From assembly GCA_964443075.1 (NCBI GenBank), contig CAYUCB010000066.1, positions 1 to 24,408 on the forward strand: a DNA stretch of 24,408 nt, written 5' to 3'. Both the position numbers and the translations under genes were made by a program. Positions 1-7,205 of the stretch are shown one piece after another. Position 1 is the first letter of the stretch; each line of letters starts with the position of its first letter. The notes under the pieces were generated by a model. The model saw nothing but the letters and a program-made list of their open reading frames with translations, was not told the origin of the DNA and did not search any database. The DNA is from DSQQ01 sp964443075 (lineage in GTDB: Bacteria; Chloroflexota; Anaerolineae; 4572-78; J111).

Positions 1-301
1 CCCTTTGGGTACTCCGCTCCGCTCCGTTCACGCGAAGCAGTGACATGCGTAAGTCATGACCTTAAACCTGAATTTTAACCGGTATTATTCGCTGAATCCT
101 CATATCCGCCGCTTCAACATGTTGTTGACCCCTACAGAATCGCTCAATATTCGTTTATTCGTTCTCTATTCGTTGAAAGTTTTGCCATTTAGATGAATGA
201 TACAAGGCTCTCGCTCTGATGATGAGCCTTTTGGCTATTGATTGCCGCCAAAATAGATGGTAAAATAACTGCAACTTAACGTAAGGATGAGGCAGCGGCA
301 A
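1..301. other. Upstream non-coding stretch
   Basis: No convincing reading frame was seen here on either strand. It holds a weak hairpin, AAGGCTC at 204-210 paired with GAGCCTT at 224-230, followed by only a few T residues, so at best a poor terminator for an upstream gene. It also holds the promoter listed at 238-266. Confidence 0.5.
238..266 (+). promoter_or_regulatory. Predicted sigma70-type promoter for the V4R-kinase pair
   Basis: TTGATT at 238-243 and TAAAAT at 261-266 are separated by exactly 17 bases, close to the housekeeping consensus. Transcription would start near 273, giving a leader of about 30 bases before the ATG at 302. No other promoter is obvious before the kinase, so both genes are probably transcribed from here. 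Confidence 0.5.
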
Positions 302-928
302 ATGACCTTAGAATTAAGCGGCTTTTATTACCCCAACAAACTGGCCCGGGTGTTTGTGCTGGCGATTGAAGAAACCATCGGCGCAGAAGCGATGCAGACG
401 GTTTATAACCAGGCCGGAGTTCCACCCGAGTTGTATCCGCCGCCTAACAATTTTGCTAAAGCCTTTGATTTTGCTTATTATGGGGCCATCGGGGCCGCGC
501 TGGAAAAAATGTATGGCTTGCGCGGCGAGCGGGGTTTGGCTTTACACGCCGGTCGAGCTTCTTTTGCCGGCGGTCTGGCCGAATTTGGCTCGATTATCGG
601 GGTCAGAGAACTGACCTTTAAAACCATCCCCCTGCGGAGCAAGCTTAAAATCGGCCTCAAGGCGATGTCGGAAACCTACGCCAAATTTGGCGATATGGTG
701 TCTGAGGTGGCAGAGGCCGATGAGTACTTTATTTACACCATTCGCCGCTGCCCGGGCTGTTGGGGCCGCGCCAGCGACCGCCCCATCTGCTTTAGCGCCG
801 CCGGGGTGCTGGAAGAAGGGCTGCGCTGGCTGAGCGACGGCAAAAATTTTAAGGTTGAAGAGGTAAAGTGCCACGCGATGGGAGATGAAGCCTGCGTATT
901 TTATATTAAAAAAGAGCCAATGGAGTAA
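302..928 (+). CDS. V4R-domain (4-vinyl reductase-like) sensor protein
   Basis: This is a soluble protein of 208 residues. The C-terminal half matches the V4R fold, a small-molecule-binding domain known from BchJ and the XylR/DmpR sensor regions. The visible signature is a cysteine set at C150, C153 and C163 (CPGC...ICF) and C190 and C198 (KC...GDEAC). No membrane segment or catalytic domain is present, so it is more likely a ligand-sensing partner than an enzyme. The ATG at 302 is preferred because AAGGATGAGG (283-292) lies 9 bases upstream; the in-frame ATG at 287 overlaps that ribosome binding site. A Ser/Thr kinase follows 22 bases after the stop on the same strand, suggesting a sensor-kinase module. 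The ligand is unknown. Confidence 0.75.
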   Translation: MTLELSGFYYPNKLARVFVLAIEETIGAEAMQTVYNQAGVPPELYPPPNNFAKAFDFAYYGAIGAALEKMYGLRGERGLALHAGRASFAGGLAEFGSIIGVRELTFKTIPLRSKLKIGLKAMSETYAKFGDMVSEVAEADEYFIYTIRRCPGCWGRASDRPICFSAAGVLEEGLRWLSDGKNFKVEEVKCHAMGDEACVFYIKKEPME

Positions 929-950
929 GGCATGTGGAAGGAGCTATACC

Positions 951-2672
951 TTGCTGGTTCCCGGACAAAAATTCCATGAATATGAGGTGGTAAGCCTGCT
1001 GGGGCGAGGCGGGTTTGCCGCTGTTTACGAAGCCTATGACCGTATCCTCGACCGCCGGGTGGCGATAAAGCAATTATTGCTGGATAAAATAACCGACGAA
1101 AAATCGGTCAAACGCTTTGTGCAAGAAGCCCGCATTGCCGCCGCCCTGGCTCACCCCAATGTGGTTTCTATCCACGCCATGCGCATTGAAGAAAAACATT
1201 TTTATATGATTATGGAATACCTGCCCGGCGGCAGTTTGCGCGACCTGCTGAACCAGCAGGGCAAATTGCCGGTTGAGCAGGCGGTTCTCCAGGCCATTGG
1301 CATTTGCGAGGGGTTGGCCAAGTTTCACGCCAAGGGAATTGTTCACCGCGATATTAAAGCCGAGAATATTTTACTCACCGCCGATGGCATGCCTAAAGTG
1401 GCCGATTTTGGCATTGCCCACGTGCCCGAAGCCGCCGGCGGATTAGGGTTAACTCAGGCCGGGTTTCAACCCAGCACCCTGCTGTACAGTTCGCCCGAAC
1501 AAGTGCTGGGTGAGCCGGTTGACGCCCGCAGCGACGTTTACCAGATTGGTGAACTGCTTTATTATATGCTGGCCGGAAAACATTATATTGACATCGGCGA
1601 CCTTGAAGCCCAGGCCCTGACCGCCGCCGGCACCAATCAGTTTCGCTCGCAGGCCAAATTGTACGAACTGCTGGAACGGGCCATTTGCGAAGAAATGCCC
1701 GTCGGCCTAGCCCAACTGTGGCGCGAAGTGGGGGCCTTAGCCGGCATTGTTGAAACCGCTCTGCTCAAAAACAAGGCCGACCGTTACCGCGACGCCGCCG
1801 AATTTGCCGCCACCCTTAAAACCCTCAGCATTAACATGACCCCGGCCTCCACCAATGATGAAGGTGAACTGGTGATTCAAGACTCGCGGGCCTATAACCG
1901 GCGCGGTCTGGCTTATGTGAGTACCCGCAATTACGAACAGGCCATTATAGATTTTACCAAAGCCATCAGGCTGGATGCTGAATACGCCGAAGCCTATAAC
2001 AACCGCAGCACGGCCCATTTATTAATGGACAACTTTGGTCAGGCGGTGGCTGATTGTGACCAGGCCATTACCCTGGCTCCCGATTTTGTGGCCGCTTATG
2101 TAAATCGGGCCATTGCCCACACCGGCTTGCGGGCTTATGAACAAGCCCTGGCCGATTACAGCAAAGCCCTGGAACTATCACCCCAAAATGTGTACGCTTA
2201 CTATAACCGGGCCAATACCCACCTGTGGATGAGTCAATACAAAAAGGCCATTACGGATTACGACCAGACCATTGCCCTGAAGCCGGAGTTTGTGGCCGCC
2301 TACGTTAACCGGGGCGTGGTTTATGGCGAACTGCGCGACAACGAAAAAGCGTTGGCCGATTATACCCAGGCCATTACCCTCAACCCTGATTACGTTTACG
2401 CCTATTACAACCGGGCCAATACCTACCGGGAGATGGGCCAGCACTCGCAAGCCATTGACGATTACAGCAAGGTGGTTGAACTTAACCCCGAACAGCGCTA
2501 TGTGTACGAGAATCGCGGCGACCTGTACGCCGCCACCGGCGACGAAGACCGCGCCGCCGAAGATTACACCAAAATCATCGTCCAAACCGCCTCGATTCAC
2601 CCCAAACGGCTTAGTGTGGCCCACAGTATGCTCATGCCGGCCACCCCCCTGGATTTTCTCACACGGGCATAA
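951..2672 (+). CDS. Hanks-type Ser/Thr protein kinase with seven C-terminal TPRs
   Basis: The kinase domain is complete: glycine loop at residues 18-25 (GRGGFAAV), K40 of VAIK, E59 in helix C, HRDIKAEN at 132-139, DFG at 152-154 and SPE in the APE position at 181-183. From residue 312 to about 549 run seven tandem 34-residue TPR units, a protein-interaction scaffold. There is no transmembrane or PASTA segment, so the protein is cytosolic. The start is TTG at 951, preceded by GGAAGGAG (936-943) with a 7-base gap. An upstream in-frame ATG at 885 would overlap the preceding gene and lacks such a site. The protein is then 573 residues. TPR units 3-4 and 5-6 resemble each other as 68-residue pairs. 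It probably phosphorylates partners recruited by the TPRs, in response to the upstream V4R protein. The fold is certain, the substrates are not. Confidence 0.93.
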   Translation: MLVPGQKFHEYEVVSLLGRGGFAAVYEAYDRILDRRVAIKQLLLDKITDEKSVKRFVQEARIAAALAHPNVVSIHAMRIEEKHFYMIMEYLPGGSLRDLLNQQGKLPVEQAVLQAIGICEGLAKFHAKGIVHRDIKAENILLTADGMPKVADFGIAHVPEAAGGLGLTQAGFQPSTLLYSSPEQVLGEPVDARSDVYQIGELLYYMLAGKHYIDIGDLEAQALTAAGTNQFRSQAKLYELLERAICEEMPVGLAQLWREVGALAGIVETALLKNKADRYRDAAEFAATLKTLSINMTPASTNDEGELVIQDSRAYNRRGLAYVSTRNYEQAIIDFTKAIRLDAEYAEAYNNRSTAHLLMDNFGQAVADCDQAITLAPDFVAAYVNRAIAHTGLRAYEQALADYSKALELSPQNVYAYYNRANTHLWMSQYKKAITDYDQTIALKPEFVAAYVNRGVVYGELRDNEKALADYTQAITLNPDYVYAYYNRANTYREMGQHSQAIDDYSKVVELNPEQRYVYENRGDLYAATGDEDRAAEDYTKIIVQTASIHPKRLSVAHSMLMPATPLDFLTRA

Positions 2673-2703
2673 AAAAACCCTAAAGGTTTAAAACCTTTAG
2701 GGT
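2671..2703 (-). terminator. Rho-independent terminator of the convergent small gene
   Basis: ACCCTAAAGG (2677-2686) pairs perfectly with CCTTTAGGGT (2694-2703) around a 7-base loop. On the - strand the stem is followed by seven T residues (2677-2671), so it terminates transcription of the gene at 2735-3175. The A-tract overlaps the TAA of the kinase gene. The same stem may weakly stop kinase transcripts, but it has no T-tract in that direction. Confidence 0.8.
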
Positions 2704-2734
2704 CTAGGTTAGCGGTTAAGGCCAATCGGGCGGC

Positions 2735-3175
2735 TTATTCTGCTTTTTCTTCCGCGCCTTCCCACCAGGCATCAAATTCATCTAATTCCTCTTTCATGCC
2801 TTCAACAATCTCGCCAACCGCCTCGCTGCCCAGATCCATATCAAAATCCTCGTTGGGCAAAAATTGGTCGTAATAAAGCACATAGCCCCAGCCCTCTTCC
2901 ATCTCCACCAGCGCCCAAAAGCCGTACTTTACCTCGGCATTACGCTCTAACAAATAGGTTGAGTCCTCGTGGGCAATATCCTCCCTGGTTTCAAACCAGG
3001 CGATACTGGGAATACTGAAAACCAGGGTATCTTCGTTGAAATCTATATACAAAGTTTGCTCATCATTAAGCTCAATCACCGCCTCCGTATCATTCAGTTC
3101 GCTCACTTGCCATCCCAGGTCTTTAGCAAACTCTTCAACGGCGGCCTTAAACCCCTTTTTAGAAAAGAACCCCAT
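2735..3175 (-). CDS. Small acidic protein, possibly YbjN/CesT-like
   Basis: The 146-residue protein has no signal peptide or membrane segment. It starts with a basic amphipathic helix (GFFSKKGFKAAVEEFAKDLGW minus ends), continues as alternating beta strands, and ends in a very acidic helical tail rich in Glu and Trp. This layout resembles the YbjN / type III secretion chaperone-like peptide-binding fold, but no diagnostic motif makes the assignment firm. AAAGGA lies about 10 bases upstream of the ATG. The gene is transcribed divergently from the gene at 3309 and has its own terminator, so it is an independent unit. A chaperone-like or regulatory role is a guess. Confidence 0.7.
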   Translation of the reverse strand: MGFFSKKGFKAAVEEFAKDLGWQVSELNDTEAVIELNDEQTLYIDFNEDTLVFSIPSIAWFETREDIAHEDSTYLLERNAEVKYGFWALVEMEEGWGYVLYYDQFLPNEDFDMDLGSEAVGEIVEGMKEELDEFDAWWEGAEEKAE

Positions 3176-3214
3176 AATTTATTTTTCCTTTCTGGCAGAT
3201 ATAATTAAATAGAT

Positions 3215-3230
3215 AGCGCTTTTAAGCGCT
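3215..3230. promoter_or_regulatory. Operator-like inverted repeat between divergent genes
   Basis: AGCGCTT and AAGCGCT form a perfect 7-2-7 palindrome midway in the 133-base gap between the divergent genes starting at 3175 and 3309. Its symmetry and position suggest a protein-binding site controlling one or both genes. It has no flanking T-tract on either strand, so it is not a terminator. Confidence 0.4.
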
Positions 3231-3257
3231 TAGGGTACACTCTAAATCTGGCAAAAT

Positions 3258-3263
3258 TATAAT
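3258..3263 (+). promoter_or_regulatory. Consensus -10 box for the gene at 3309
   Basis: A perfect TATAAT lies 45 bases before the ATG at 3309. No good -35 hexamer is found at 16-18 bases upstream (GTACAC at 17), so this promoter may depend on an activator, possibly acting at the palindrome 27 bases upstream. Confidence 0.35.
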
Positions 3264-3308
3264 CCCCTTACCAGTTTTAAGAAACTTAACCGGCAGAGAT
3301 TAGCAACC

Positions 3309-4328
3309 ATGAAATGGCTTAATTATCTAAAAAATTGGGGCGACTCGCCCCCGCCGCCAGCCGCCGGCGACCCCTCGTTACCTCCGCTCGATTACCCGCC
3401 CCGGCCGCTCACCTACCCGCCAGAGGTATTGAATCTGCCGGTTCTGGTCGTCCGTTATTTTCCGGTAAAAAATGGCCGGATTGACCGGGCCATTACCGGC
3501 GATGTGGACGCTCCCCTGGAACAGATCCGCCAGCACACCGAAACCACTACCCAACGCGTCGAGCAAGCTCTGGAAACGGGCAGTATTTATCACGGTTACA
3601 AAGAACCGTCCGCCCAACCCAGCCTGCGCTATCACCGGCTGGAAACGCTGGATTTTTTAGAACCATTGCCCACCTGGGCCAAGCCCGGCCACCGCATGCC
3701 CATGACCGATTATAACGCCATCATGCGCCGCATCAATATTAAGCATTGGGTTGAAGAACGCGGGGTTAAAGAGGTGTGGCTGTGGGGCTACCACGGCGGG
3801 GTGATTGACCTGTGGGAATCAAATATGGCCGGCCCCTACGGCGACATCAGCAACAGCGACCGCGACCCGCATGATTTGCCGGGGTTAAGCCGCACCTACA
3901 CCGTTTACCATTACAACTACGGGCGCGGCCCCTCGGAAGCGGTGGAAGACCACATGCACCAGATTGAAGCGGTGTTACGTCACATTAATCCGGCCCTGTT
4001 TTGGGATAAATTTGTGGGACAACCCGGCCAGGGCCGCTGTGGCTGGGCGCACTACCCGCCCAATGGGGTGCGTGATTACGATTGGGCCAACCCTACCTCT
4101 GTTTTGACCGACATCGAGGATTGGCAGCCGGAGGGCGGCCCTAAACAGCGCCTTAATTGTACGCGCTGGCGCGGCGACAGCCTGACCTGGTTTATTTACT
4201 GGATGCAAAACCTGCCTGGGGCCAACCACGGCCTCACCTATCGCGGACGCCATCTGACCAATTGGTGGCGCTTCATGGGCGATTTTGACCAGGCGATGAG
4301 TCAACGCCTGGACTTAGTTGAGGGTTGA
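3309..4328 (+). CDS. Conserved protein of unknown function, Trp/Tyr-rich
   Basis: The 339-residue protein has a proline-rich N-terminus (residues 14-38) and then a highly patterned domain: WLWGYH at 157-162, ESNM at 170-173, SNSDRD at 181-186, GRCGWAHYPPN at 242-252, DYDW at 256-259 and a C-terminal WMQN...NWW region. From memory, similar motifs occur in uncharacterised, often exported proteins of Actinobacteria; no function is known to me. The run of conserved Asp, His and Trp would suit a carbohydrate-active or metal-dependent enzyme, but this is speculation. No clear signal peptide is visible. The ribosome binding site is weak. The next gene starts 3 bases after this stop, so the two are cotranscribed. 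Confidence 0.8.
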   Translation: MKWLNYLKNWGDSPPPPAAGDPSLPPLDYPPRPLTYPPEVLNLPVLVVRYFPVKNGRIDRAITGDVDAPLEQIRQHTETTTQRVEQALETGSIYHGYKEPSAQPSLRYHRLETLDFLEPLPTWAKPGHRMPMTDYNAIMRRINIKHWVEERGVKEVWLWGYHGGVIDLWESNMAGPYGDISNSDRDPHDLPGLSRTYTVYHYNYGRGPSEAVEDHMHQIEAVLRHINPALFWDKFVGQPGQGRCGWAHYPPNGVRDYDWANPTSVLTDIEDWQPEGGPKQRLNCTRWRGDSLTWFIYWMQNLPGANHGLTYRGRHLTNWWRFMGDFDQAMSQRLDLVEG

Positions 4329-4331
4329 GAG

Positions 4332-5546
4332 ATGTCTAAAAAAAACAAAAGCAAAGAGCCGGCCAAAAAAGCCAAACACAAAGCCAAAGTGGCCCAACTC
4401 CGCCAATGTATCGCCGAATTAGAAGCGGCCAATATCGAACACCGGCAAGTGGCTGAAGCCTATCAACTTATGGTCGAACATAGCGGCCAGGGGTTAGCTA
4501 TTTTTCAAAATCAGCGCCTTATCTTTGCCAACCCCGGCCTGGCTCAGATTTCTGGCCGCAGCGTCGAAGAGTTAACCACCCTATCGGCCCAGGAGTTATT
4601 TACCTACATTCACCCGGATGACCGAGAACGGGTCATTGAAAATATCCAGAACCGTTTGGCCGGTCAACCCGCCCCGGAACGGTACGAAATCCGCTTTTTT
4701 CACCAAACGGGCCGGCTTGTCTGGCTGGAATTGAGTCTGCGTTTAATTCAATATCAAGGCCAACCGGCCATTCAAATTACTTATTTTGATATGACCGAAC
4801 GCAAACAGGCCGAAGAAAAATTACACCAGCGCACCGCCCAGTTAGAGGCCCTGCGCCAGATTGGTCTTGATTTAACCAGCGAATTAAATCTGGACAGCCT
4901 GCTCTACTCCATTGTATCGCGGGCCATTGAGTTATTAGGGGCCACCACCGGCGGTTTGTACCTCTACCGGCCAGAAGACGATAGGCTGGAATTGGTGGTA
5001 GCCGTTGGGCCTCCCACCGGCCCTACTGGCCTCTTCTTAAAACGGGGCGAAGGCTTATCCGGGCAAGTTTTGGCGACCGGCCAGCCCATGGTGGTAGATA
5101 ATTACCACGAATGGGCCGGTCGAGCCGATATTTACACCGATTATGATTTTAAAACCGTCGTGGGCGTGCCGGTTCAATGGGGCCAAGAATTGTTAGGGGT
5201 ACTCAACATCGCTAATCGCCGCCAGCCCTTTACCGCCGAAGAGGTGGAATTATTAAACCTGTTCACTACCCCGGCGGCAGCGGCGATACGTAACGCCCGG
5301 CTGGTTAGTTCTTTACAAAAAAATGAGGCCGACCTGGCCCATGAACGCGACCTACTGCAAGCCCTTATGGATAACCTGCCCGATCCGATTTACTTTAAGG
5401 ACACGGCCTCCCACTTTACCCGGGTAAACCGGGGGCACGCCGAAGTTCTGGAATATGGCGACTCGGCTTATGCCCTTGGCAAAACCGACTTTGACCTTGA
5501 GCGGCATGCTGCCCATTTGCGCTTCCTGCAAAAAAATCAGAGATGA
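4332..5546 (+). CDS. PAS-GAF sensor protein, C-terminally truncated by a deletion
   Basis: A lysine-rich, coiled N-terminus (1-43) leads into a PAS domain (about 44-155, ending in the PAC motif DMTERKQAEE), a coiled linker, a GAF domain (about 180-322) and the first ~50 residues of a second PAS domain (340-388, ending KTDFD). At that point the frame runs into 16 unrelated residues and a TGA. The +1 frame from 5494 encodes the Cys-rich tail that commonly ends PAS and response-regulator proteins of this type. The second PAS core has thus been deleted and the tail left out of frame. No histidine kinase or GGDEF output domain is present. GAGGG (4320-4324) precedes the ATG by 7 bases. Whether the truncated product still functions is unknown. 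Confidence 0.8.
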   Translation: MSKKNKSKEPAKKAKHKAKVAQLRQCIAELEAANIEHRQVAEAYQLMVEHSGQGLAIFQNQRLIFANPGLAQISGRSVEELTTLSAQELFTYIHPDDRERVIENIQNRLAGQPAPERYEIRFFHQTGRLVWLELSLRLIQYQGQPAIQITYFDMTERKQAEEKLHQRTAQLEALRQIGLDLTSELNLDSLLYSIVSRAIELLGATTGGLYLYRPEDDRLELVVAVGPPTGPTGLFLKRGEGLSGQVLATGQPMVVDNYHEWAGRADIYTDYDFKTVVGVPVQWGQELLGVLNIANRRQPFTAEEVELLNLFTTPAAAAIRNARLVSSLQKNEADLAHERDLLQALMDNLPDPIYFKDTASHFTRVNRGHAEVLEYGDSAYALGKTDFDLERHAAHLRFLQKNQR

Positions 5547-5661
5547 TTACGGCTACTGGCAGCAGGTTGAAGTTTACATTCGGGAGCGCACCCATGTAGA
5601 ATTTAGCCACGGCCTCTGCCCCGATTGCGCCAAAAAGCTCTACCCCGATTATTTTAAATAA
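5494..5661 (+). pseudogene. Out-of-frame Cys-rich (zinc-ribbon-like) tail of the PAS-GAF sensor
   Basis: Reading from 5494 to the TAA at 5659-5661 gives about 55 residues with the pattern TLSGMLPICASCKKIRDD followed by GLCPDC. This CxxC...CxxC segment is a familiar C-terminal appendage of PAS-containing and response-regulator proteins. It overlaps the end of the sensor frame in +1 phase and has no ribosome binding site of its own. The junction falls where GGCAAAACCGACTTTGAC of the PAS meets CTTGAGCGGC of the tail. It is best read as the separated 3' end of the same ancestral gene. Confidence 0.75.
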
Positions 5662-5665
5662 AGCT

Positions 5666-5728
5666 GACCGCAGACGGCAGACCGCTGACCGCCGAAATTT
5701 GTCTATCAGCGGTCAGCGGTCTGTGGTC
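5666..5728. repeat. GACCGC-rich hairpin repeat between convergent genes
   Basis: CAGACCGCTGACCGC (5678-5692) is perfectly repeated in inverse at 5709-5723, with a 16-base loop. A second, overlapping pairing (GACCGCAGAC with GTCTGTGGTC) is also possible. A related GACCGCCGAC-type string occurs at about 12801-12826, so this belongs to a dispersed GC-rich repeat family. It may act as a transcription barrier between the converging genes ending at 5661 and 5770, though no T-tract follows. Confidence 0.6.
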
Positions 5729-5769
5729 CCCCAAGGGGAGGCGAAGCGCACTCGGCGGTCAGGCTGAGA

Positions 5770-6681
5770 TTAGCGATTCCCGCTGGCTTTAGGCGGCACC
5801 GATTGCAAATACAACCAGGTGGCCTTAAGTTCATCGTCGGTCATCTGGCCTATGGCGGTCCAGGGCATAAAGGGGTCAATGGGGCGACCATCGGGGCGCA
5901 CACCGGTGCGCATGGCGCTAATAAAATCGGCTTCCGTCCAACCTTTGGTATCCCCACCGGGGGTCAGGTTAGCCGCCGGAGGAAAGGCCGGGTCCCCCGG
6001 TGGCGTGCCGGGTACCTGACCACCCGAAAGGCCGGGGCCGTGACAACCGTGACAACCGATATTAGCCAGATACGCCCCATATTCAACCGTTATGCCCGGC
6101 TCCGGGGCTGACGGGCGCGGGCCGGTGTGGTCAATTAACTCAGCCGGCAGCAAATCTAATTGACCAGCCAAATGCAGCACCCGGCCCAGAGGCCGCACGT
6201 AACTTTTTGGTGGTTGATTGTCTACCGGAGGCACGCTTTTAACATAAGCGATTAGGTCACCCAGGTCGCTGTCGCTCAAATAATAAAATTCTTGGGCGGG
6301 CATAAATAGCAACGCTCTCCCCTGCGGGTCAACCCCGTGGCGAAGCGCTCGCACCCAGTCAGCATCGGTAAACGTGGCCCCTACCCTTCCCTGGCCAGAG
6401 GTAAGGTTAGGAGCGACCAAAAAACCGGGCGGGGCGTCAATAAAAACTTTACCCTCCAGCTTTTGGCCATGACAATCCCCACATTTGCCAATGGCTAAGG
6501 CAATATGCTGGCCGCGTTCAATCGCGGCGGCGTCGGTTGGAATAGGAATTGCTTCGGGTTGAATGGTATAGGTTTTGTTAAGTCGGTAATTACTCCAGCC
6601 GTACATCACAATCACCAACACCAAAACCAAGCCAATAAGAACGGCCAGTCCAATGCCAATCCATTTGAGAATTTTGCCCGT
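5770..6681 (-). CDS. Membrane-anchored diheme cytochrome c
   Basis: From the proposed ACG start at 6681 the protein has 303 residues: a KILKW... basic start, one transmembrane helix (about 7-27), then two cytochrome c domains facing outward. Heme motifs are CGDCH (67-71) and CHGCH (210-214). M127 and M272, each in an FMP motif, are the likely axial ligands. It resembles small electron-transfer cytochromes that shuttle electrons to or from a membrane redox enzyme. The only ATG, GTG or TTG starts in frame (TTG at 6630 first) would cut the membrane helix in half. A perfect AGGAGG at 6695-6690 lies exactly 8 bases before the ACG codon, and an in-frame TAG lies just upstream. No redox partner is encoded nearby. 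The family is secure; the start is inferred. Confidence 0.88.
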   Translation of the reverse strand, partial: TGKILKWIGIGLAVLIGLVLVLVIVMYGWSNYRLNKTYTIQPEAIPIPTDAAAIERGQHIALAIGKCGDCHGQKLEGKVFIDAPPGFLVAPNLTSGQGRVGATFTDADWVRALRHGVDPQGRALLFMPAQEFYYLSDSDLGDLIAYVKSVPPVDNQPPKSYVRPLGRVLHLAGQLDLLPAELIDHTGPRPSAPEPGITVEYGAYLANIGCHGCHGPGLSGGQVPGTPPGDPAFPPAANLTPGGDTKGWTEADFISAMRTGVRPDGRPIDPFMPWTAIGQMTDDELKATWLYLQSVPPKASGNR

Positions 6682-6689
6682 TTTGTTTT

Positions 6690-6695
6690 CCTCCT
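6690..6695 (-). promoter_or_regulatory. Perfect Shine-Dalgarno AGGAGG facing an ACG codon
   Basis: AGGAGG on the - strand is followed by an 8-base spacer and ACG (6681-6679), in frame with the cytochrome c. An ATG on the - strand 22 bases downstream of ACG is out of frame. This site decides the start of the cytochrome gene. Confidence 0.6.
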
Positions 6696-6774
6696 ACAGT
6701 GATATTTTTTTACCATGTTACCCTATCAGGGTCGTTTGTCAACCTCCCCGCAAAAAATAAGCCACAGTCAGGGG

Positions 6775-7188
6775 TCAGCCGGGAATTACGCCCAGTTGCT
6801 TCATCAACCCCATAAAATCCGATTGAGTCCAGCGTTCGACGCATTTGCCGTTGGCAAACTGCATAATGGTGCAGCCGGTAAAACTAACCGCTTTGCCGGT
6901 TGGCGGAATCCCCATAAAAGCCCCCTGGTGGGTGCCGCTCACCGTATAATCGCAGGCTATTTTATCCCCCTCAGCGATGACATTACCCAGAGTCAGCGCG
7001 CAATCCGGAAAAGCGGCCCAAAACGGATAATAGAATTGTTTGATGCTCTCCAGACCTGGCTCTACTCCCGGCACACCGTACATCACACAATCGGTATCGT
7101 ATAATTCAAGGTAAGTTTCCCGTTTATTGGGGTCACTAAAATTCTCTGCGGCCCGCAGCAAAGCCGCTTTATTCGTTTCAATTGACAT
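6775..7188 (-). CDS. SnoaL-like ester cyclase / NTF2-fold protein
   Basis: The 137-residue length is typical of stand-alone SnoaL-like proteins, a cone-shaped alpha+beta barrel that binds hydrophobic small molecules. Family marks are the N-terminal helix (NKAALLRAAENF), AFPDCALTLGNVIAEGDKIA, GTHQGAFMGIPPTGK, and the C-terminal ERWTQSDFMGLMKQLGVIPG, where D124 corresponds to the general acid/base Asp of SnoaL-type cyclases. GGAGGT lies about 6 bases before the ATG. It is 17 bases downstream of the SRPBCC gene, so they are probably cotranscribed. No polyketide synthase is nearby, so a polyketide role is unlikely; the substrate is unknown. Confidence 0.87.
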   Translation of the reverse strand: MSIETNKAALLRAAENFSDPNKRETYLELYDTDCVMYGVPGVEPGLESIKQFYYPFWAAFPDCALTLGNVIAEGDKIACDYTVSGTHQGAFMGIPPTGKAVSFTGCTIMQFANGKCVERWTQSDFMGLMKQLGVIPG

Positions 7189-7205
7189 TGATTACCTCCG
7201 AGGTT

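Noticed and set aside
203..235. A strong terminator at the left edge
   Set aside because: The stem is 7 bp with a 13-base loop and only four T follow; too weak to call.
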